Source: Membranipora membranacea (Eukaryota; Bryozoa; Gymnolaemata; Cheilostomatida; Membraniporidae). Taken from it: DNA of 64,000 bases. A program made the position numbers and the translations under genes. Location of the stretch: positions 15,249,387 to 15,313,386 of the forward strand of contig OU612069.1 in the NCBI GenBank assembly GCA_914767715.1, in the 5' to 3' direction. The notes beneath the pieces are model-generated. The model was not told the origin of the DNA, ran no database searches, and worked only from the letters and a program-made list of their open reading frames with translations. Positions 58,430 through 64,000 of the stretch are shown here, one piece after another (the stretch's first letter is position 1; every line of letters starts with the position of its first letter).

Positions 58430-59757
58430 TCATCTCTTATATCCGCCATGATAAACTCCGCGATATGGACGATAGTAATATCGCTTTTTTAATGAGGGCG
58501 CTCTCTTCTAAATAAAAAACAAATGAATGTAAAGCTGCTTCAAACTGAACTATACTATTGCATGTAAATCTGTCAACGATAGAGCATAAATCAATATATG
58601 GAGCTTGAGTAATATCATACGGAATTAGGTTACATAAATTATCGGCAGGTATAGTTGAGTAACTCATACTAAATTGGCTGTCACAATGAGAGATTACACA
58701 AACGTCTAGTGAAAATAACAATGTTGGTGTCGATTTTAAGCCTGAGCTATGAATGAGTAATCACTTTTAGATCTTTACGAGTCATGTGCCGTCACATCAT
58801 TTGTGCATCCATTTGCAGGTACAACAAGGATGTGTGCTTCAGCATATCTAGGGAAACTGTTTACAATTTTTGCAAGTATCTAATAATTATCTCATTAATG
58901 ATTTTTAAGAAGATAACTTTGTCCCCTTGCAATAGCTGCATTTTCCCACATCAGTTGTGAAAAAAAGAATTTTAATAGCTATAGCTATAGAATAATGTCT
59001 AACCACAAAGTAAGTTATAAACATTATCAACATCAGTTACTCTTACCGCAGTTTCCTCCTCCTCATCAGCGCTGCAGTAGACAAAGCGTACAAACAGCAC
59101 ATGAGTTGCTTGTTTGATCAGAGCATGGCCCAACACACTCCTCACACCCTGTAGCCATCTCTCCCTCCAGTCATCTCTCCAATCCTCTGTCAATTCCTCT
59201 CTTCAGTCCCAGTCCTCTGCCCAGTCCTCTCTCTAGTCCTCTACCAAACCTTACCTTTGGGTGTGTTGTGAGATGGAACACACAAAAAAAGTCTTTTGTT
59301 CCATGAAGTCAAAAAAGGTTTATGTACGTAGATAACAAAACAAAATCAACAATCGCATAATTAAATAAGACAATGTTGTATATGTTTTTACTTGATTCTT
59401 TGGCAAAAATAAAGTTTTCACAGATAATTAGTTGACACCAATTTTGATCTTGTTTCTGACAACTAATGGGAAATTTGCAAATGTCTCTAGGAATCGTCTG
59501 TGCATAGTGGAATCATCGACATAGTGGGCACTAACTAGTGGGATGAATCCGTATAGCATTCTCACCCTTTTCGAAATAAATTGAGATACTGATAGCTGAG
59601 CATACAAGACAATAAACGCCTCATAATTTTTCGGTTTATCACGGTTAACAACAAGTCCTAGCCTGACAACCGCCAGATTTCTAATGTCACTAAATCACTC
59701 ACCTGATAAGCACGGTAACAGTACACAGGAAACAAGAAAAACTTTGACGACCGGCAT
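58430..59757 (-). pseudogene. Peptide family copy g, broken in exon 2
   Basis: Exon 1 (59757-59703) and exon 3 (58507-58430) are intact. The tail reads KRAPSLKKRYYYRPYRGVYH then GGYKR, a distinct sequence in the same format. Exon 2 (about 59250-59050) has lost its CAG acceptor (CTCACAAC), has TGA where the family has GGA in the RG repeat, and has one extra base before the last cysteine. TATA (59823-59830) and the palindrome (59952-59969) are kept, so transcription may continue. Confidence 0.7.
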
Positions 59758-59822
59758 TTTCTCCCCTTTGTGTTACAGCTGAGTAGTTGTGTCCAGATAG
59801 TGTGTAAGAGATTGTGTCTTAG

Positions 59823-59830
59823 CTTTTATA
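59823..59830 (-). promoter_or_regulatory. TATA box of peptide gene copy g
   Basis: TATAAAAG on the minus strand, 66 bases before the ATG, identical in context to copy a. Confidence 0.7.
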
Positions 59831-60430
59831 GACTGGTCTAATTCCTATTCCTTACTACTCAGTTACACTTGAATTACTTTATCCCTTTTATCCTTGTCAG
59901 GTAAACGTGGATGTCAAATTTATGTTCTTGAGAAAACGCGCTTAATTAATTCTGAAATGATAATTTCAGTAATAACACTTTCCAATCTATCTTCGCATAA
60001 AGCACCTCATCCGCTGGTGCATATTTTCGACCTAATAATTTCCAAAAGAGGCCTTAAAACAGCTCATTACAAACTTCAAGACTAGAATAACACCTATCCA
60101 TTATCAACAACAAAAACATAGGCCAATTTGTAAACAGGCAAAATTATTCTCTTGAAAATAACTTGCTTTGATGATTCTGAAATCATAATTATCATCAAGA
60201 TTTCATTTCTCATGCGACAATATAGGTTCATCCATAATCACTATCATTATGATTCCAAAATGATAATTATAGCGAAGAAACTTTTCAGTGAACTGTGAGA
60301 CAAGAAAAACTCTCACGATAAGCATGTTGTTGATGTAGCGTTACAGGCGGTGAGGTTTTATCAATAATTCACTCTACTGATCACTCTTGCTTGAATGATT
60401 TTATCATTTGTGACCTTATCAGGACAAATT

Positions 60431-60890
60431 ATGTCAAAATTATGTTCTTGAAAATAGCTGCCTTATTGATTCTATATTATAGTGAAGACAATTTCCAAGA
60501 ATCCATCATAAATACTAAGAGGACTGTTCTTGTACTGTAATTACATCAGTTTGCATAAAGTATCTCATAACCCCACCTTGTGCAGAGTATCTATCTAAAA
60601 GGCTCCAGAAGAGGCCCCAGAACAACTTATTAGAAACATAAATACTAAGAAAATATGGCCGCTTACTCTAAAGTGCAGCTACATCAGGCGATTTTTACAT
60701 CGATTTGGGGTCACGAGTGGTTAATCGGCGGATCTGCACAAGTGATTACTCGAGTAGAGTGGACATCGAACTTGTTCGTGTTTTGCCTGCTTGATTTGGA
60801 CGATCCTCTATGCTGATTGGTTGTTGATTGCTCGCTTCAATAATTACGTGTTAAACATGTCATCTATCAAATCGTGACAGGCTATCAAAA
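60431..60890. other. No gene seen
   Basis: Short unique stretch after block G that leads into the MADF-like frame. Confidence 0.4.
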
Positions 60891-61052
60891 ATGGAGGAGT
60901 TGATAATATCTGTAGTAAAATCACATCGTCCATTTTATGATAAAAAAGACCATAAATACGAAGATAGGAGTGGTGCTGTAGTGAACATATGGAAGGTAAT
61001 AGCTGTATCACTTGGAAATGGAAGCTGTCCTTACATGACATCAATAGTATAG
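60891..61052 (+). CDS. MADF-like domain fragment
   Basis: A 53-codon frame beginning MEELIISVVKSHRPFYDKKD and continuing HKYEDRSGAVVNIWKVIAVS matches the start of a MADF (Myb/SANT-like) DNA-binding domain: LI-x2-V, H-x-P-x-YD, Y-x-D, W-x2-IA-x2-LG. It ends at TAG after about two thirds of the domain. A GTAATAG after IWK could be a donor. MADF proteins occur both in host regulators and beside Harbinger transposases. This may be a relic or a first exon. Confidence 0.5.
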   Translation: MEELIISVVKSHRPFYDKKDHKYEDRSGAVVNIWKVIAVSLGNGSCPYMTSIV

Positions 61053-63509
61053 CATAGGAAAATCAATTTGACAGAAGACTGAAATTTTATTTGGTGAAGA
61101 TCCAAAGTGACAAATACCCGGATATAAGTGTGCCATCAATATCCGGTCATTTGTTTGCCCGCCCAGTAAATCCAATCCAATGAAATCCCTCTTCCCATTG
61201 GTCAATCTAGCCACCTGATTTATGACCCCATCTAAATCACTAGACCATCAAGTACTAACTCATAGGCCTGTGTAGCAGTGTGAGCTTACCCGAGCATGTC
61301 TCTGGATGCCATCGGCCTGTGATTAAATCGCTCTGTATAGCCACAGGTTTAGTCAGCGTTGGGACTCAAACCGACGACCACTCATATCTGTTGCATTGAG
61401 AGGTGAACGCCTATACCAATAGGCCACAGTGACCTGAGAACAGATTAACCTATTGGTCATAAAAAAGCAGTTTGGAGCAGATGTGAGTAGCTGTGTGCAG
61501 TAAGCAAGCAATTCAAGTATGTTCCATTTTCAATAAGCAATCTGATTGGAAAATAATCTTCACGCTTCATTGGGAACAGCTATGTACGCTCTGCACATGT
61601 GCAATAGCCTGTGATATTAAGGATATCAGACTACTGGCAGTTTTCTGATCTGGTATGATACAAGGCACTAGTCCAGTTAACAAAAGCTCTGTCTGTTGTT
61701 GTGGACAAACTTCAAACTGTATTTCAGGATCAGAAAGAGTTAGCAAGGCATGCAAGTTTTGTACCATTAACATACTTTTAAAAATAGGGTAAACTTCCCA
61801 CCCATACTGCAGCCTATCGCCTACTAGGGATTGGTTGGCCTCCGTGTGTGCTGCAACCTACCTGGAAACGCAGAGCAAACCTTGCCAATAAGGCGCTAAA
61901 ATTTCGCTGCCCATGCTTAGGGATGTGGCGAGTCATAATACATGTGATTTTAATCAACCATTTTTAATAAACTTTAAAGGCAGCACTAACAATCTCTGTG
62001 AGGTGATCAGAGTTGTCTGATCTCGCACCACCAGCTTTTCCCGTCTACCTTTAAGCTTGAAATTCAGTCTAACCTGCCTCTGTGAAGTGTCTGTACTCAG
62101 AATAAGGTAAGATACCTACTGAGCTTTGTATTCAATTCAGAAAGTGAAGTTAGCAAATTTCATTAACTGTGATGGAAGTCAATGGCAAAATAATGATGTT
62201 GGACAATCTTGGATATGTGTTCAACACACTGGTGTTCAGATGATTGATCTAGTTTATATCAAAAAACATTGCTGGATATTAAATGGCAGTATGTTTATCA
62301 TATTAGTGAAATTTCATAATAATTGTATCCGGAGTTATCTTCTCAGAAATCATCCCCTCCTGTTATTTTCAAGCCACTAGAGCTCACTTCGCATTTGTTG
62401 CTACAAGTGGCGCGTTGTGTTAATTTTTAATATTTGATGATGGAGATTTTACAACTTATTTCTCAGTCTTATGTCTCTACATGACTTTGTTATCCATCAG
62501 TACTGTTTTTCTTCTCTGTGAACTTAACACAACTATCAGACGTAAGTTAATAATTATTATGGTTTATATACTGTTTGAAATAACGTTAAAACTTAATTGT
62601 GTACGTAATCGCATTGGAGGATGATATTGACTATTTTATTACACACCACATCTTAATTGTATTATTACCATATATAGGAACCTTGGCATTTTATCAGTTG
62701 TTGAATTAAAATACTGGCTAGACCCTTTTTGTATGTACATGTATTTTCATTGCACCGTCGCACTTTTGTTATTGGCGAGTTAAAACGTCACTATAATTAT
62801 TCTAGGGATATGTAAGACCCGTTCGCTGCCACTATTCGCAAGCCAAGTCCCTGTGTCAGCTATACTTTCTGTATATTTTATATCAGTAAGTGTAAATGCA
62901 TAATTATTTTTATATGAATTATCATATATTGTAATCTGCTCGATGATAAAATTTATGCCATTATTTGATGTATATGTATTTATTTGACACTGCATAAATT
63001 GTTGATCGCTACTTTGTTTCTAATCTAGAGTGCAATTCCTTATAATGCATTGTATTTTAACTGATGCCGGTAAAATGTTCTACACTCTCTCTCATGTTAT
63101 ACATACAACTCTCTTTTTGATGTATTCATATCTCGATGGCAATTTGAATCTGGACTTATCTAATAATTGTAAGTTTATCTTGTGGCAGTTGTAATACCCA
63201 ATTTATATCACATTCCTTGAGTAAATTATTTGTGGCGTGTATTTTCTTGTTTTGTTTTGCTTTGTCAATGCAGTATATTGTGATGAGCAATTTTCTACTA
63301 TTATTACAATTGTAGCATGGCATAACTCGCTAATAATTATGTTGTTTATTATAGAGCACAATTCGAACGCACAATAGAACTAAAGAAAGTTCCACCAAAC
63401 GTTCCGTTGCTACGTACTTAACCAGTGCAATTGATGATCCGAGAACAATAATAAAAGAGTAATTATGAATGACTGTCAATTTATGAAATCTTCTATCATA
63501 GCTCTCATT
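61053..63509. other. Unique DNA, no complete gene seen
   Basis: Apart from the tRNA-like segment at 61352-61433, nothing with domain or splice support was found in about 2.4 kb. Confidence 0.4.
61352..61433 (-). repeat. tRNA-like SINE head
   Basis: On the minus strand GTCA...TGAC can pair as an acceptor stem, TGGCCTATTGGTATAGGCG resembles an A box and GGTTTGAGTCC a B box. The T stem is imperfect, so a tRNA-derived SINE or pseudogene is more likely than a working tRNA. Confidence 0.4.
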
Positions 63510-63860
63510 CTAACATCTTCCGTCAAGTTTGTTGTTCTTCATGACCATAGCTTCGTTAGTCTGGGCGACTATCTTCCCGTTATAGACAAGGTTTGTCCAG
63601 GCTAGATTTGGGGCTTTGTTTGAGAAGAGGCACTGATCAAACTTATACCAGATGTTCATCTGACTGAGCAGATCCTACAATCAGATTAAATTAAAATATG
63701 GAATGGAAGTCAGTTACAACAGTGAAATAAACACTTTGGTCAGTGCCAGAGTCTCACCTCATTACAACGTTGACTGCAATGCCAGATCCAAATAATCTGG
63801 GTGTAGGCTATATTCATTTGTTCTTTCTTGAACATGTGGTCAAAAGTAGGGGTATTGTTC
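63510..63860 (-). CDS. 3' end of an unidentified gene (last two exons)
   Basis: The last exon (63674-63510) runs DLLSQMNIWYKFDQCLFSNK and on to MVMKNNKLDGRC before TAG. The acceptor is TTGTAG. The preceding exon ends at 63758 with the donor GAG|GTGAGA and encodes TPTFDHMFKKEQMNIAYTQI then IWIWHCSQRCNE. Both are in phase 0 and join cleanly. The upstream boundary of that exon is unclear and the rest lies beyond the window. I do not recognise the family. Its several Cys and Trp residues could suit an extracellular or lumenal protein. Confidence 0.5.
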
Positions 63861-64000
63861 TTTAGGGAAATGCACTTTAGGGAAATTCCCCAATAAATGA
63901 CATCTCATCTAGATCCTACCAATGATATCTTCTTGACCTATCATATCATCTCTAGGACTAATCCGTGATTTATCTCCATGACAAATCCAATTAAAAACCC

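Larger units (their letters stand above)
58085..60430. repeat. Block G: third relative of block A
   Basis: Similar to block A from about 770 to 3500, including the peptide gene, its promoter and one relic signal exon. It has more changes than A' has. Confidence 0.85.

Overview
The window looks like AT-rich nuclear DNA of an animal. Coding exons are short and separated by GT-AG introns, promoters have TATA boxes, and DNA transposons, foldback elements and a LINE fragment are present. The EGF/ephrin-receptor-like (GCC2/GCC3) and NHL secreted proteins suggest an early-branching marine metazoan. A sponge is my best guess, but nothing here proves it. I see no prokaryotic operons, rRNA or CRISPR. 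Exon joins were predicted by hand from splice signals, reading phase and comparison between copies inside the window.

Layout. Blocks repeat in the same order and orientation about 33-34 kb apart. Block A (1-3660) recurs as A' (33253-36911) and is nearly identical. Block C (about 9372-24700) recurs as C' (about 43745-54910) with patchy divergence. Further relatives are block B (about 5190-8234), block D (about 28655-33250) and block G (about 58085-60430). Seven copies (a-g) of one small three-exon gene sit in these blocks: (a) 1103-2419 minus, (b) 6607-8234 plus, (c) 21255-24651 plus, (d) 29209-33181 minus, (e) 34356-35667 minus, (f) 53322-54888 plus, (g) 58430-59757 minus. Exon 1 encodes a signal peptide. 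Exon 2 encodes an Arg-Gly tetrapeptide-repeat segment and a six-cysteine motif. A very short exon 3 encodes a dibasic site followed by a Tyr/Gly/Arg-rich tail. Copies a and e are intact (130 codons each). The others carry frameshifts, a stop, a lost splice site or a transposon insertion. I do not recognise this family, and it is the best candidate here for an undescribed system.

Block C also carries an eight-exon gene (11247-16216, minus) for a 742-residue secreted protein: signal peptide, NHL-like propeller, Thr/Pro-rich linker, then unrecognised Cys-containing domains. Its duplicate (45652-50144) is disabled by a 38-bp deletion and a stop codon. Between A' and C' lies a partial EGF plus GCC2/GCC3 gene (37295-41598, minus). 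The right edge holds the 3' end of an unidentified gene (63510 to about 63860, minus). A MADF-like fragment lies at 60891-61052.

Mobile DNA explains most differences between the duplicated blocks, and the uninserted partner often shows the empty site. Copy C has a P-like element (31-bp inverted repeats, 8-bp duplication, THAP exon), a LINE fragment, a TTAA-flanked piggyBac-type element and a TTA-flanked MITE. Copy C' has a hAT element with a BED finger. Block D has a 2.6-kb foldback element inside a signal-peptide exon. Another foldback built of about 185-bp tandem repeats lies at 55902-57878.
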